Positions 27,653 to 37,015 of a stretch of DNA of 64,000 bases are shown here, in pieces; position 1 is the first letter of the stretch, and every line of letters starts with the position of its first letter. Position numbers and translations under genes: made by a program. The stretch is from Streptomyces camponoticapitis (GTDB taxonomy: Bacteria > Actinomycetota > Actinomycetes > Streptomycetales > Streptomycetaceae), in the NCBI RefSeq assembly GCF_014646115.1, contig NZ_BMMV01000003.1:216770-280769 (forward strand), written 5' to 3'. The notes below the pieces were generated by a model. The model was not told the origin of the DNA, made no database searches, and worked only from the letters and a program-made list of their open reading frames with translations.

Positions 27653-28924
27653 CTACCCGTCCTTCTTTCTGAGCTTCCGCCAGCGGAACAGCCCCACCGC
27701 GACGGCCGAATAGACCACCGCGACGCCGAGTACGAGCGGCACCGAGCGCCCGTCCGGCGGCAGTACCAGCGCGGCGACCCCCGCGGCCCCCACGAAAGCG
27801 ACGTTGAACAGCACGTCGTAGAGGGAGAAGATCCGCCCCCGGTACTCGTCGTCCACCGATGTCTGCACCACCGTGTCCGTCGCGATCTTCGCGCCCTGGG
27901 TGACCAGACCGAGGACGAACGCGGCGGCGAGCATCGGGGCGGGCGCGAACGGCAGCCCGAGTGCCGGTTCCAGTACGGCCGCCGACCCGGCGCACACGAC
28001 CATCCAGCCGAACGAGCCGAGACGGCCGACGGCCGACGGCGTGACGATCGCGGCGGCGAAGAAACCCGCTCCCGAGACGAGGAGCGCCACCCCCAGCAGG
28101 GCGAGTCCGTCGTCCTCGTCGCTCGTCCAGGCGTAGCGGCAGAGCATCAGCACCATCACGGTCAGCGCCCCGTAGCAGAAGCGCATCAGTGTCATCGCGA
28201 TGAGCGCGGCCGCCGCGTCACGCCGCTCCGCCAAATGGAGCAGTCCATGGCCGAGGCCCCGTGCGGTCGACCTGAGCGCGGCCCTCAGGCGTGGCTGCAC
28301 CAGTCCCGGATCGGGGCCGAGGAGATCACGCGCCATGGTGACGGACGCCAGCGCCGACGACAGGTACAGCAGGGCGGCCAGCAGCACCACGGCGGCGTCG
28401 GAGTCGGCGATGAGCAGCCGCACCAGGAAGGCGAGACCGCCGCCCGCGGTCGCGGCGAGCGTTCCGGCGGTCGGGGAGAGGGAGTTGGCGACAACCAGTC
28501 GCTCGTCCTCGACGACGCGGGGCAGCGCGGCCGAGAGCCCGGCGAGTACGAACCGGTTGACGGCCGTGACGGCCAGGGCGGAGGCGTAGAAGAGCCAGTC
28601 CGGCAGCGAGGTGAGGATCAGTACGGCGGTGCAGGCGGCCAGGAGCGCCCGCAGCAGGTTCCCGAACAGGATGATCTGGCGCCGCCGCCAGCGGTCGAGC
28701 AGTACCCCGGCGAACGGACCGATGACCGAATAGGGCAGCAGCAGTACGGCCATGGCCGACGCGATGGCGCCCGGGGTGGCCTGCTTCTCGGGGGAGAACA
28801 CGACGTGCGCGGCGAGCGCGACCTGGAACACCCCGTCGGCCCCCTGCGACAGCAGACGCACGGTCAGCAGGCGGCGGAAGTCGGGCAGACGCAGGAGCAC
28901 GCGCAGATCGCGCACGGCAGACAT
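27653..28924 (-). CDS. Major facilitator superfamily transporter
   Basis: 423 residues from ATG 28924 (MSAVRDLRVLLRLPDFRRLL); an upstream start at 28939 is possible. About 12 hydrophobic helices are present, with the MFS motif GVLLDRWRRRQII between helices 2 and 3 and a second-half segment DEYRGRIFSLYDVLFNVAFV. It resembles enterobactin-exporter-like or macrolide-efflux-like MFS proteins that are common in Actinobacteria. The substrate is unknown. The 3' end abuts the large parS palindrome. Confidence 0.86.
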   Translation of the reverse strand: MSAVRDLRVLLRLPDFRRLLTVRLLSQGADGVFQVALAAHVVFSPEKQATPGAIASAMAVLLLPYSVIGPFAGVLLDRWRRRQIILFGNLLRALLAACTAVLILTSLPDWLFYASALAVTAVNRFVLAGLSAALPRVVEDERLVVANSLSPTAGTLAATAGGGLAFLVRLLIADSDAAVVLLAALLYLSSALASVTMARDLLGPDPGLVQPRLRAALRSTARGLGHGLLHLAERRDAAAALIAMTLMRFCYGALTVMVLMLCRYAWTSDEDDGLALLGVALLVSGAGFFAAAIVTPSAVGRLGSFGWMVVCAGSAAVLEPALGLPFAPAPMLAAAFVLGLVTQGAKIATDTVVQTSVDDEYRGRIFSLYDVLFNVAFVGAAGVAALVLPPDGRSVPLVLGVAVVYSAVAVGLFRWRKLRKKDG

Positions 28925-28962
28925 GTGGATCAGCGTCACACACGATGCCCGCGCCGTACGTG

Positions 28963-28995
28963 AGGGGTCCCCGGGCAGCGTGCCCGGGGACCCCT
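28963..28995 (-). terminator. Terminator after ino1
   Basis: A perfect 15-base stem (28963-28977 with 28981-28995) with a 3-base loop, 40 bases past the inositol synthase stop and upstream of the MFS gene on the same strand. Confidence 0.85.
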
Positions 28996-29035
28996 CGGTG
29001 GTATGTCTACGGGGAGGCCGTTCTCCCCGGGTGTT

Positions 29036-30118
29036 CTAGCGCTCGACGTCGCCGCGGATGAACTTCTCCACGTTCTCGCGGGCCTCGTCGTCGAAGTACT
29101 GCACCGGCGGGGACTTCATGAAGTACGAGGACGCGGAGAGGATCGGGCCGCCGATGCCGCGGTCCTTGGCGATCTTCGCGGCGCGCACGGCGTCGATGAT
29201 GACACCGGCGGAGTTCGGGGAGTCCCAGACCTCCAGCTTGTACTCCAGGTTCAGCGGGACGTCGCCGAAGGCGCGGCCCTCAAGGCGGACGTACGCCCAC
29301 TTGCGGTCGTCCAGCCAGGCCACGTAGTCCGAGGGACCGATGTGGACGTTGTCGGCGCCCAGGTCGCGGTCCGGGATCTGCGAGGTGACGGCCTGCGTCT
29401 TGGAGATCTTCTTGGACTCCAGGCGCTCGCGCTCCAGCATGTTCTTGAAGTCCATGTTGCCGCCGACGTTCAGCTGCATCGTGCGGTCCAGGACCACACC
29501 GCGGTCCTCGAACAGCTTCGCCATGACGCGGTGCGTGATGGTTGCGCCGACCTGCGACTTGATGTCGTCACCGACGATCGGCACACCGGCCTCGGTGAAC
29601 TTGTCCGCCCACTCCTTCGTACCGGCGATGAAGACCGGGAGGGCGTTGACGAAGGCGACCTTGGCGTCGATGGCGCACTGCGCGTAGAACTTCGCGGCGG
29701 CCTCGGATCCGACGGGCAGGTAGCAGACCAGGACGTCGACCTGCTTGTCCTTGAGGGTCTGGACGATGTCGACCGGCGTCTCGTCGGACTCCTCGATCGT
29801 CTCGCGGTAGTACTTGCCCAGACCGTCGTAGGTGTGGCCGCGCTGGACGGTCACGCCCGAGTTGGGCACGTCGCAGATCTTGATGGTGTTGTTCTCGCTG
29901 GCACCGATGGCGTCCGCGAGGTCGAGGCCGACCTTCTTGGCGTCGACGTCGAAGGCGGCGACGAACTCCACGTCCCGCACGTGGTAGTCGCCGAACTGGA
30001 CGTGCATCAGACCGGGCACCCTGCCGGCCGGATCGGCGTCCTTGTAGAACTCGACGCCCTGCACCAGCGAGGCGGCACAGTTGCCCACGCCGACAATGGC
30101 TACGCGAACGGAACCCAT
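29036..30118 (-). CDS. ino1: myo-Inositol-1-phosphate synthase
   Basis: 360-residue NAD-dependent enzyme converting glucose 6-phosphate to inositol 1-phosphate, feeding phosphatidylinositol and mycothiol synthesis. The N-terminal NAD motif is [20 protein letters not shown]. The conserved [15 protein letters not shown] and [12 protein letters not shown] catalytic segments and the [17 protein letters not shown] stretch are present. It lies 61 bases downstream of the padR gene on the same strand, suggesting an operon under PadR control. Confidence 0.95.
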   Translation of the reverse strand: MGSVRVAIVGVGNCAASLVQGVEFYKDADPAGRVPGLMHVQFGDYHVRDVEFVAAFDVDAKKVGLDLADAIGASENNTIKICDVPNSGVTVQRGHTYDGLGKYYRETIEESDETPVDIVQTLKDKQVDVLVCYLPVGSEAAAKFYAQCAIDAKVAFVNALPVFIAGTKEWADKFTEAGVPIVGDDIKSQVGATITHRVMAKLFEDRGVVLDRTMQLNVGGNMDFKNMLERERLESKKISKTQAVTSQIPDRDLGADNVHIGPSDYVAWLDDRKWAYVRLEGRAFGDVPLNLEYKLEVWDSPNSAGVIIDAVRAAKIAKDRGIGGPILSASSYFMKSPPVQYFDDEARENVEKFIRGDVER

Positions 30119-30179
30119 CCTGGTTGCTCCCTGTGTGTGATCTCAATGTTGCGATGAAGCCCCGCGCTGATGCGGAACC

Positions 30180-30932
30180 TCATGGGGTGGTGTCCCCGGA
30201 CGGATCCGGCTGGCCGGGGGCTTCCGGAGGCGAACCCCCGGAAGACCCCCGGAGCCGGGGCAGGCCGTCCGTGTCTCCCGTTGTGCTGCTGTTGGTCGTG
30301 CCGCTCGATGTACCGCCGGCCGCGCTGTCCCGCTCCGGAGCGGGGCTGTCCGGGCCGGGTCGTCGCTGATCCCGTCCCGCCCGCTCGCTCTCGATGAGCT
30401 CGTTGAGCCAGCGCACTTCGCGCTCCACGGATTCCATTCCGTGCCGCTGAAGTTCGAGCGTGTAGTCGTCGAGACGTTCACGGGTACGGGCCAGGGAGGC
30501 GCTCATCTTCTCCAGCCGCTCCTCCAGCCGGCTGCGACGGCCCTCCAGCACGCGCATCCGGACTTCGCGCTCCGTCTGTCCGAAGAAGGCGAAGCGAGCG
30601 GCGAAGTGCTCGTCCTCCCAGGCATCCGGGCCCGTCTGCGAGAGCAGCTCCTCGAAGTGCTCCTTGCCGTCCGCCGTCAGCCGGTAGACGATCTTGGCGC
30701 GTCGGCCCGCGAGTGACGCGGCGAGCGCCTCGTCGGGCGCACTGCCCGACTCCTCGATCAACCAGCCGCTGGCGACCAGCGTCTTGAGGCAGGGATAGAG
30801 CGTCCCGTAGCTGAAGGCCCGGAAGATCCCCAGCGAGGTGTTGAGCCGTTTCCGCAGCTCGTACCCGTGCATCGGGGATTCGCGCAGCAGACCCAGGACG
30901 GCGAACTCAAGGATGCCCGAGCGTCTGCTCAC
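30180..30932 (-). CDS. PadR-family transcriptional regulator
   Basis: 250 residues from GTG 30932 (MSRRSGILEFAVLGLLRESP) with GGGAGG 6 bases upstream. The winged-helix domain contains MHGYELRKRLNTSLGIFRAF, SYGTLYPCLKTLVASGWLIE and VYRLTADGKEHFEELL. The C-terminal helical domain (REVRMRVLEGRRSRLEERLE onward) mediates dimerisation, and the last 55 residues are disordered. A 35-base perfect palindrome lies 33 bases upstream of the start, consistent with autorepression. It probably also controls the downstream ino1 gene. Confidence 0.9.
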   Translation of the reverse strand: MSRRSGILEFAVLGLLRESPMHGYELRKRLNTSLGIFRAFSYGTLYPCLKTLVASGWLIEESGSAPDEALAASLAGRRAKIVYRLTADGKEHFEELLSQTGPDAWEDEHFAARFAFFGQTEREVRMRVLEGRRSRLEERLEKMSASLARTRERLDDYTLELQRHGMESVEREVRWLNELIESERAGRDQRRPGPDSPAPERDSAAGGTSSGTTNSSTTGDTDGLPRLRGSSGGSPPEAPGQPDPSGDTTP

Positions 30933-30965
30933 TGTTCGCCTCCCCCGTCGTCCTGGCCGCTTATG

Positions 30966-31000
30966 TCGTCCCGATGTATCGACTCGATACATCGGGACGA
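30966..31000. promoter_or_regulatory. Likely PadR operator, 35-bp perfect palindrome
   Basis: Arms 30966-30982 and 30984-31000 (17 bases each) are exact complements around a single central C. The core reads ATGTATCGACTCGATACAT, which contains the ATGT...ACAT halves typical of PadR operators. It lies in the 361-base gap between padR and the divergent penicillin-binding protein gene. The rest of that gap (to 31293) holds no recognisable gene. Confidence 0.8.
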
Positions 31001-31293
31001 TAGAACACCGATGCTCATGGGACAAGAGGGGCCATGGTGAACGGCGTCACATCATCAATTCACAGCGAGTAACTTGCCTGGTTTGGGGTGAAGTTCAGAT
31101 CTCGGAGGGGTTTGACCCTGCGTAGTCTGTGCGGCATGCAGACCACCGGGAACCGCGTGACGCGTGAGAGCGTCGTCGTTCTGGATGCATGCCGGATGAG
31201 CCCGACGGCGGGTACATCCGTATTCATCTCGGGGGGACCGGAACTCAACTGCCGCTTCCAGGCGCCCGCGCCTGCCCGAGGAGTAGTCGTTAG

Positions 31294-34020
31294 ATGAGTG
31301 AGCACCGTCGCAAACAGCCACAGCCGCAAGGTGGCCAGGGTGGCGGACGAGCCGCGGCCAGGCGCGCCGCACAGCGGCCGTCGGGCCGCCGTGCGGACCC
31401 TTCCCGTGGAGTCCCCACGGCCTCCCACTCAGACTCCTACGAACCGGAGCCTTCCTACGGAGGGCGCGCCGAAGCACGTAAGGCGGCTCAGCGGGGCCGC
31501 CGACGTGCAGCCGAGGGCGGCGGCGCCGGGGCGGGAGGCCACGGCGCGGGCCGCCGTGGCGGTGGGCCAGGAGGTCCTGGCGGTGCCGGCCGGGGGCGCG
31601 GAGGACGGCCGGGCAAGAAGCGGCTGATCGACTACCCGCGCCACGACAAGTACGGCTGGCAGCGCTGGATGCCGTCCTGGAAGCTGGTGACCGGCCTTTT
31701 CATCGCCTTCATGGGCGGTCTGATGGCCGCCGGCACGATCGCGTACGCCATGGTCGAGGTGCCGAAGGAGAACCTGGCCTCCAAGGCGCAGAACAACGTC
31801 TACCTCTGGGACGACGGGACGCCGATGGTCGCCACCGGCGGTGAGGTCAACCGGCAGATCGTCGGGATCGAGCAGATCCCCGAAGCGATGCAGAACGCCG
31901 TGATCTCGGCGGAGAACAAGACGTTCCGCAAAGACGCGGGTGTCGACCCGATGGGCATCGGCCGGGCCGTGTTCAACATGGCCAGGGGTGGTCAGACGCA
32001 GGGTGGATCGACGATCACCCAGCAGTTCGTCAAGAACGCCATGCTGAACCAGGAGCAGACCTTCAAGCGCAAGTTCGAGGAGCTGTTCATCTCGATCAAG
32101 GTCGGCGCCGACCTGGACAAGAACGAGATCATGGCGGGCTACCTCAACACCTCCTACTACGGACGCGGCGCCTACGGCATCCAGGCGGCGGCCCGTACGT
32201 ACTACAACGCCGACGCCAAGGATCTCAACGCCAGCCAGTGCGCCTTCCTGGCGACCCTGCTCAAGGGCGCGACGTACTACGACCCGAACGGCAACCCGTC
32301 GATCGACAAGAACGCCAGCGCGAAGAACAACACCGAGCGCGCCCAGAAGCGCTGGTTGTGGATTCTCGACGAGATGGTCAAGGACGGCCACCTCAGCGCG
32401 CAGGAGCGGGCGACGTACAAAGAGTTCCCGATGCCGGGGCCGCCTAAGCAGAACGCGCAGCTCAGCGGTCAGATCGGCTACCTCGTGGACCTCGCCAAGG
32501 CCTACTTCATCAACAACAACGACCGGGGCATCACGGCGGACGACCTGGCCAAGGGCGGCTTCGAGATCAAGACGACCTTCAACAAGAAGAAGGTCGAAGC
32601 GCTCGAGAAGGCGGTCACCGACGTCTACAAGGCGAACATCGACCCCAAGAAGCGCAAGGACAAGGACACCCACGTCCAGTTCGGTGGCGCCTCGGTGGAC
32701 CCCGAGACCGGCAAGATCGTCGCCATCTACGGCGGCCAGGACGCCACCAAGCACTTCACCAACAACGCCGACCAGACCGGTGCCCAGGTCGGATCGACCT
32801 TCAAGCCGTTCGTGCTGGCGGCGGCGATGCGTGACGGTGTGCGCGATCCCGAGCTGGGGCCGGAGCAGGGTGATGAGTCCCGTACACCGGTCTCGCCGGA
32901 CAAGAGTCAGTACAACGGCGAGAACAAGCTGAAGATCAAGGACTACAACGGCGAGATCTGGACCAACGAGGAAGGCAAGCAGTGGGAGCAGCGCAACGAC
33001 GGTGACGAGTCCTACGAGGACATCAACCTGCGCGAGGCCATGAAGGTCTCGGCCAACTCGCCGTTCGTTCAGCTCGGCATGGACGTCGGCATTCCGCAGG
33101 TCAGGCAGTCGGCCGTCGACGCGGGACTGCTGGAGGACAGCCTTCCGGGCGGTAACAACCCGTCGTTCTCCATCGGCATCTCCGACCCCAGCGCCATTCG
33201 CATGGCGGGCGCGTACGCCACCTTCGCCGACAACGGCACGCAGCGTGAGCCCTACTCCGTCCAGGAGGTCAAGGAGAAGGGCGCCGTCGTCTTCAAGTAC
33301 GACAAGAAGCCCCAGGCCAGGTTCGACTCCGACGTCGCCAACAACGTGACGGACGTCCTGAAGTCCGTGGTCATGGAGAAGGGCGGCACGGGTACCTCCG
33401 CCCAGCTGCCCGACGGCCGCGAGGTGGCCGGCAAGACCGGTACCACCGACGGCAACAAGTCGGCCTGGTTCGTGGGCTACACCCCGCAGCTCTCGACCGC
33501 CATCGACATGTACCGGCTGGACGACAACGCGGAGAACAAGGACCGCAAGTTCCTGGAGATGTTCGGCACCGGCGGCCAGGAAGAGATCCACGGTGCGTCG
33601 TTCCCGGCCGACATCTGGCGCGAGTACATGACGGTGGCGATGAAGGGCACGAAGGCCCTGAAGTTCCCCGAGCCCGCACCGATCGGCGAGGCCGTCTACG
33701 GAGGCGGCGTGCCGTCCCCGACGCCCACCCCGACCGCGACGCCCTCGGAGACGCCTTCCGAGACGCCTTCCGAGACGCCTTCCGAGAAACCGTCGCCGAC
33801 GATCAGCGAGTCCGAGTCCTGTGACCAGTGGAACGGCTGCGAGGACGGTGGTCCTGGTGGTCCCGGTGGTCCCGGTGGTCCGGGTGGTCCGGGCGGTGAG
33901 GATCCGGGCGGGGTCATCGGGGATCCGGGCAACTCGTCCAGTCCGCCACCGGACGAGGGAGACGACGAGGGCGGCGATGGCGACGACAACGGAGGCTTCT
34001 TCGGCGGACCGGGAGGCTGA
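31294..34020 (+). CDS. Bifunctional class A penicillin-binding protein
   Basis: 908-residue peptidoglycan glycosyltransferase/transpeptidase. A long basic Gly/Arg-rich cytosolic tail precedes the membrane anchor (about 129-152). The GT51 domain has ISAENKTFRKDAGVDPMG with catalytic Glu near 207, and GGSTITQQFVKN. The transpeptidase motifs are STFK (501-504), SAN (586-588) and KTGTT (from 714). The C-terminus is low complexity: Thr/Pro/Ser-Glu repeats (SETPSETPSETP) and Gly-Gly-Pro repeats, a likely extracellular linker. It corresponds in context to mycobacterial ponA1, next to the GT87 and rpsF genes. Confidence 0.94.
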   Translation: MSEHRRKQPQPQGGQGGGRAAARRAAQRPSGRRADPSRGVPTASHSDSYEPEPSYGGRAEARKAAQRGRRRAAEGGGAGAGGHGAGRRGGGPGGPGGAGRGRGGRPGKKRLIDYPRHDKYGWQRWMPSWKLVTGLFIAFMGGLMAAGTIAYAMVEVPKENLASKAQNNVYLWDDGTPMVATGGEVNRQIVGIEQIPEAMQNAVISAENKTFRKDAGVDPMGIGRAVFNMARGGQTQGGSTITQQFVKNAMLNQEQTFKRKFEELFISIKVGADLDKNEIMAGYLNTSYYGRGAYGIQAAARTYYNADAKDLNASQCAFLATLLKGATYYDPNGNPSIDKNASAKNNTERAQKRWLWILDEMVKDGHLSAQERATYKEFPMPGPPKQNAQLSGQIGYLVDLAKAYFINNNDRGITADDLAKGGFEIKTTFNKKKVEALEKAVTDVYKANIDPKKRKDKDTHVQFGGASVDPETGKIVAIYGGQDATKHFTNNADQTGAQVGSTFKPFVLAAAMRDGVRDPELGPEQGDESRTPVSPDKSQYNGENKLKIKDYNGEIWTNEEGKQWEQRNDGDESYEDINLREAMKVSANSPFVQLGMDVGIPQVRQSAVDAGLLEDSLPGGNNPSFSIGISDPSAIRMAGAYATFADNGTQREPYSVQEVKEKGAVVFKYDKKPQARFDSDVANNVTDVLKSVVMEKGGTGTSAQLPDGREVAGKTGTTDGNKSAWFVGYTPQLSTAIDMYRLDDNAENKDRKFLEMFGTGGQEEIHGASFPADIWREYMTVAMKGTKALKFPEPAPIGEAVYGGGVPSPTPTPTATPSETPSETPSETPSEKPSPTISESESCDQWNGCEDGGPGGPGGPGGPGGPGGEDPGGVIGDPGNSSSPPPDEGDDEGGDGDDNGGFFGGPGG

Positions 34021-34201
34021 GCGCCCCGGCGGTCGGAGGAGCGTGACCGGCGAGAGGCACTGAGCCGGGCGTGATCCGCGGCCCGCCGAGAAGGACCTGG
34101 GACTGCCCGAAGGCCGTCGCACCAGCGCCGTACACACACCGTGTCCGGCCCGGTTCGGCGGCCTTCGCCGTGCCACGGCGGCGTACGGCAGGATGGGCGG
34201 C

Positions 34202-35698
34202 ATGCCGAGCACAGAAGACACCACGGTGCCCAAGGACCGGCCGGTCGTACCGCCCACCCGGCGGGACCGGATCGCCGCGTCCGGCAGCGAGCTGATCGGC
34301 GGTCCCATCGGCCGCTGGGCCTGGTACGGCGGCAGCCGGCTCACCCCGGTGCGGGTGGTCGTGCTGGTGGCGATCGGGATGTTCGCGCTCGGCATGGTGC
34401 AGAAGATGCCCTGCTACGAGTGGGCGTGGTTCCGGGGCGCCAGCTCGCAGTACACGCACGCCTGTTACTCGGACATCCCGCACCTCTTCCTCGGGCGCGG
34501 TTTCGCCGACGATCTCGTGCCGTACTTCGACCAGCTCAGCGGTGACATGCAGTACCTGGAGTACCCCGTCCTGACGGGTCTGTTCATGGAGGTCGCGTCC
34601 TGGTTCACCCCGGGCGGCGGCTCGATCCAGCACCGCGAGCAGATGTACTGGATGGTCAACGCGGGGATGCTGATGATCTGCGCGGCGGTCATCGCCGTCT
34701 GTGTCGCCCGCACCCACCGGCACCGCCCCTGGGACGCCCTGCTTCTCGCCCTCGCGCCCGCCTTCGCTCTCACCGCCACCATCAACTGGGATCTGCTTGC
34801 CGTCGCGCTCCTGGCGGCCGGGATGCTGATGTGGTCGCGCGCCCGTCCGCTGGCTTTCGGCATCCTCATCGGCCTCGCGACGGCGGCCAAGCTCTATCCC
34901 GTACTGGTGCTGGGGCCGCTGCTGCTGCTGTGCTGGCGCGCCGGGCGGCTGCGGGAGTTCGGGGTCGCGCTGGGCGGAACGGCCGCCTCGTGGCTGCTGG
35001 TGAACCTGCCGGTGATGCTGCTCGCGCCGGAGGGGTGGAAGAAGTTCTACACCTTCAGCCAGGAGCGGCAGGTCGACTTCGGATCGTTCTGGCTGATCAT
35101 CACGCAGCGCACCGGTCAGTCCCTGGAGGTCGAGACCGTCAACACGTGGTCGATGGCGCTGATGGTCCTGGCGTGCGCGGGCATCGCGGCGCTCGCGCTG
35201 ACGGCGCCGAGGCGGCCCCGATTCGCTCAGCTTGCCTTCCTGGTCGTCGCCGCCTTCATCCTGACCAACAAGGTCTACTCGCCGCAGTACGTGCTGTGGC
35301 TGATCCCGCTCGCCGCGCTGGCCCGGCCGCGCTGGCGCGACTTCCTGATCTGGCAGGCCTGCGAGGTCATGTACTTCCTGGGCATCTGGATGTACCTCGC
35401 GTACACGACGAGCGGGGACGCCCACAAGGGACTGCCGACCGAGGGCTACCAACTGGCCATCGCGCTGCACCTGCTGGGGACGCTGTACCTGTGCGCCGTC
35501 GTCGTACGGGACGTCCTGCTGCCGGAGCGGGACGGCGTACGGCGCGACGGTTCGGACGATCCGTCGGGCGGGGTGCTGGACGGGGCGCGGGACGTGTTCG
35601 TGCTGGGGCAGGCGGCCCGGCCGGCGGCGCCCGCGGCGCACACGGTGGAGGCGACGCAGCGGGTGTCGTGGGGGGTGCGGCCGCCGGGAGCCGCGTGA
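34202..35698 (+). CDS. GT87-family (DUF2029) membrane glycosyltransferase
   Basis: 498 residues from ATG 34202 (MPSTEDTTVPKDRPVVPPTR). About ten hydrophobic helices are visible, including TPVRVVVLVAIGMFALGMVQ, MLMICAAVIAVCVARTHR and AFGILIGLATAAKLYPVLVL, the latter containing the TAAKLYP motif typical of GT87 polyprenol-linked mannosyl or arabinosyl transferases. The first loop carries the acidic CYSDIPHLF segment expected of GT-C enzymes. It follows the PBP gene as Rv0051 follows ponA1 in M. tuberculosis. The acceptor is unknown. Confidence 0.83.
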   Translation: MPSTEDTTVPKDRPVVPPTRRDRIAASGSELIGGPIGRWAWYGGSRLTPVRVVVLVAIGMFALGMVQKMPCYEWAWFRGASSQYTHACYSDIPHLFLGRGFADDLVPYFDQLSGDMQYLEYPVLTGLFMEVASWFTPGGGSIQHREQMYWMVNAGMLMICAAVIAVCVARTHRHRPWDALLLALAPAFALTATINWDLLAVALLAAGMLMWSRARPLAFGILIGLATAAKLYPVLVLGPLLLLCWRAGRLREFGVALGGTAASWLLVNLPVMLLAPEGWKKFYTFSQERQVDFGSFWLIITQRTGQSLEVETVNTWSMALMVLACAGIAALALTAPRRPRFAQLAFLVVAAFILTNKVYSPQYVLWLIPLAALARPRWRDFLIWQACEVMYFLGIWMYLAYTTSGDAHKGLPTEGYQLAIALHLLGTLYLCAVVVRDVLLPERDGVRRDGSDDPSGGVLDGARDVFVLGQAARPAAPAAHTVEATQRVSWGVRPPGAA

Positions 35699-35821
35699 GG
35701 CTCGGGCGGGTGGCCGGACGGGCGGACGGCCCGGCCCCGGCGTGATCGCCGGACGGGGCGGCTCATCGTCCGCGTCCGTCCGGCGGCCCGGGCAGGTCGG
35801 CGTTTCGGGTGTTCCGGCGGG

Positions 35822-36853
35822 CTAGCGGTCCACGAGGCGGTCGAACTGGGTCGTCGTGTGGCGCAGGTGCGCCACCAGCTCGTCGCCCACCTTGGGCTCC
35901 TGCGCGTCGGCCGGCACGAACAGGATCGACACCTGCATGTGCGGCGGCTCGGCGAACCAGCGCTGCTTGCCCGACCAGACGAACGGTGACAGGTTCCGGT
36001 TGACCGTCGCCAGGCCCGCCCGCGCCACGCCCTTGGCGCGGGGCATCACGCCGTGCAGGGCCTTGGGGGCCTCAAGCCCGACCCCGTGCGACGTTCCGCC
36101 CGCGACGACCACCAGCCAGCCCTCGGAGGCGGTCTTCTGCTGGCGGTAGCCGAACCGGTCACCCTTGACGACGCGCGTCACGTCCAGCACCGCGCCCCGG
36201 TACTCGGTGGCGTCGTGATCGCCGAGCCACAGCCGCGTCCCGATGCGGGCGCGGAAGCGGGTCTGCGGGAACTGCCGCTGGAGACGGGCCAGTTCCTCGG
36301 CGCGCAGATGGCTGACGAACATGGTGTGCAGCGGGAGCCGGGCGGCCCGCAGCCGGTCCATCCAGCCGATGACCTCCTCGACCGCGTCGGATCCGTCCGT
36401 ACGGTCGAGCGGCAGGTGCAGGGCGAAGCCTTCGAGCCGTACGTCCTCGATGGCCGCGTGCAGCTGGTTGAGCTCCTCCTCGCGGACGCCGTGGCGCTTC
36501 ATGGAGCTCATGCACTCGACGACGACGCGGGCGCCCACGAGGGCGAAGACGCCGTCGACCGAGGAGACGGAGCGGATGACGCGGTCGGGCAGCGGCACGG
36601 GCTCCTCGCCGCGGCGGAAGGGGGTCAGGACCAGCAGGTCGCCGCTGAACCAGTCCTTGATGCGGGCGGCTTCGTAGATGGTGCCGACCGCGAGGATGTC
36701 GGACTCGAAGCGGGTGGTCTCCTCGGAGAGCCGCTCGTGACCGAAGCCGTAGCCATTGCCCTTGCAGACCGGGACGAGGCCCGGGAACTGGTCAATGACC
36801 GACTTCTGGTGCGCCCGCCAGCGCGCGGTGTCGACGTAGAGGGAGAGCGCCAT
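35822..36853 (-). CDS. Alanine-racemase-fold PLP protein (function uncertain)
   Basis: 343 residues from ATG 36853 (MALSLYVDTARWRAHQKSVI). The N-terminal VPVCKGNGYGFGHERL matches the KxxxYG PLP-lysine motif of fold-type III alanine racemases, and a TIM-barrel-like region follows. The usual C-terminal alanine racemase landmarks (catalytic Tyr in a GDGY/R segment, MDQxMVD) are not evident, so racemase activity is doubtful. It lies between the GT87 gene and femX, suggesting a link to peptidoglycan precursor metabolism. An upstream in-frame start at 36931 looks less likely. Confidence 0.72.
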   Translation of the reverse strand: MALSLYVDTARWRAHQKSVIDQFPGLVPVCKGNGYGFGHERLSEETTRFESDILAVGTIYEAARIKDWFSGDLLVLTPFRRGEEPVPLPDRVIRSVSSVDGVFALVGARVVVECMSSMKRHGVREEELNQLHAAIEDVRLEGFALHLPLDRTDGSDAVEEVIGWMDRLRAARLPLHTMFVSHLRAEELARLQRQFPQTRFRARIGTRLWLGDHDATEYRGAVLDVTRVVKGDRFGYRQQKTASEGWLVVVAGGTSHGVGLEAPKALHGVMPRAKGVARAGLATVNRNLSPFVWSGKQRWFAEPPHMQVSILFVPADAQEPKVGDELVAHLRHTTTQFDRLVDR

Positions 36854-37015
36854 GCCGGTCCGGAACCTTTCTCTCGGCTGCGGTGTATGAAGGATATGAA
36901 CGTTCTTGAGGGCCTTGGGGGCCTTACGCAATTATTGGGCGCGCTGGTGCGGTTCACCGGTGGCTCGCACCGCAGCGTGCTGACCACCGGCACTCCGCCG
37001 CCCAGGGGCTCGGGG

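Noticed and set aside
33847..33900. Repeated GGTGGTCC-type DNA units as a possible CRISPR or structural repeat
   Set aside because: They encode the Gly-Gly-Pro tail of the penicillin-binding protein in frame, so they are coding low complexity.
31429..34395. A 988-codon minus-strand frame opposite the penicillin-binding protein gene
   Set aside because: The plus strand carries all catalytic PBP motifs; the minus frame has no recognisable domain.
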